13,655 nucleotides of DNA. Origin: Pseudomonadota bacterium. GTDB taxonomy: Bacteria > Pseudomonadota > Alphaproteobacteria > Sphingomonadales > Sphingomonadaceae. Location: contig JAEZES010000244.1 in assembly GCA_023432995.1 (NCBI GenBank), positions 1-13,655 on the forward strand. Reading direction: 5' to 3'. The translations under genes were made by a program, and so were the position numbers. Under the pieces are notes generated by a model that was given only the letters and a program-made list of their open reading frames with translations, was not told where the DNA came from and did not search any database. This document shows positions 13,389 to 13,655 of this stretch, one piece after another. Within the stretch, counting starts at the first letter, position 1. Each line of letters begins with the position of its first letter.

Positions 13389-13655
13389 ATGGCACAACCG
13401 GGGATCGCGCTCGACCGCTTCGTCAGGGACAATCCAGAGGAAGCGGCGCAGCGATTGCAGGCGTTGCTCGCCGAAGACGTGGACAACGCCGAGGCCTGGC
13501 GCCTGCTCGGCCGCGCGCTCCGCCGGCTCGGCCGCGACGAGGAGGCGGCGGAAGCGGAAGTGCAGTCGGTGCGCGCCACGGCGCTCGAGCCCGAGATGCT
13601 GGCGATCGCCACCGCGCTCAACGCCGGCGACCTGCCGCGCGCGGAAGCCCTGCTC
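13389..13655 (+). CDS. N-terminal part of a TPR protein, probably a TPR-sulfotransferase (3' end outside window)
   Basis: The frame is open from ATG 13389 to the window edge (89 residues), with no signal peptide. Residues about 34-66 (AEAWRLLGRALRRLGRDEEA...) form a clear tetratricopeptide repeat: Trp at position 4, Leu-Gly at 7-8 and the following Ala/Gly pattern. A second helix pair starts at ALNAGDLPRAEALL (76-89). The N-terminus resembles the TPR-plus-sulfotransferase proteins common in sphingomonads, but the sulfotransferase domain would lie beyond the window, so that part is inference. No Shine-Dalgarno precedes the ATG. GTTAGA/TTAGAG (13375-13381), a possible -10, lies so close that the mRNA could be leaderless. 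Divergent from the M20 peptidase gene. Confidence 0.75.
   Translation, partial: MAQPGIALDRFVRDNPEEAAQRLQALLAEDVDNAEAWRLLGRALRRLGRDEEAAEAEVQSVRATALEPEMLAIATALNAGDLPRAEALL

Noticed and set aside
1..13655. Search by eye for tRNA, rRNA, CRISPR repeats, IS ends and attachment sites
   Set aside because: No convincing candidate. All stretches over 300 bases are coding and the only sizeable spacer (11660-11927) is described above.

Overview
The window is very GC-rich and gene-dense. It looks like chromosomal DNA of an alphaproteobacterium, most likely a sphingomonad (Sphingomonadaceae/Erythrobacteraceae). That placement is inferred from the gene set: DUF4402-type secreted subunits beside a PapD-like chaperone and an usher-like protein, a FixNOQP-type cbb3 oxidase cluster, and a TPR protein resembling the TPR-sulfotransferases common in that order. 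No rRNA, tRNA, CRISPR array, IS element or other mobile element is visible.

Left block (1-4896, + strand): a compact, noncanonical chaperone-usher cluster. It holds the 3' end of a glycine-rich secreted subunit (1-201), a strong 10-bp hairpin in the 67-nt gap, a PapD-like periplasmic chaperone (269-1207), an usher-like outer-membrane protein with a long C-terminal extension (1214-3907), and a secreted protein made of two DUF4402-like domains (3904-4896). Spacings are 6 nt and a 4-nt ATGA overlap, so it reads as one operon for exporting and assembling a surface fibre or coat.

Central block (4900-11659, - strand): a cbb3-type cytochrome c oxidase operon, read right to left as ccoN, ccoO, ccoQ, ccoP, a 60-aa single-span membrane peptide, a DUF2189 membrane protein, ccoI and ccoS. 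CcoN/O/P form the high-affinity haem-copper terminal oxidase, CcoQ is the small accessory subunit, CcoI is the copper P-type ATPase for the oxidase and CcoS is an assembly factor. Genes overlap by ATGA or GTGA or lie within 10 nt of each other. The positions usually held by ccoG and ccoH are taken by the 60-aa peptide and the DUF2189 protein. This is the most promising poorly described feature of the window. The last ccoS codon is 3 bp from the end of the left block (convergent).

The 268-bp spacer upstream of ccoN (11660-11927) is unusually rich in dyads. It has a GGAAATTTCC-centred palindrome about 42.5 bp before a plausible start site, an FNR/FixK-like TTGA-N6-GCAA site, and two GC-rich stem-loops.

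Right block: a secreted M20-family metallopeptidase (11928-13334, - strand) and, divergent across 54 bp, the start of a TPR protein (13389 to the window edge, + strand), possibly leaderless.
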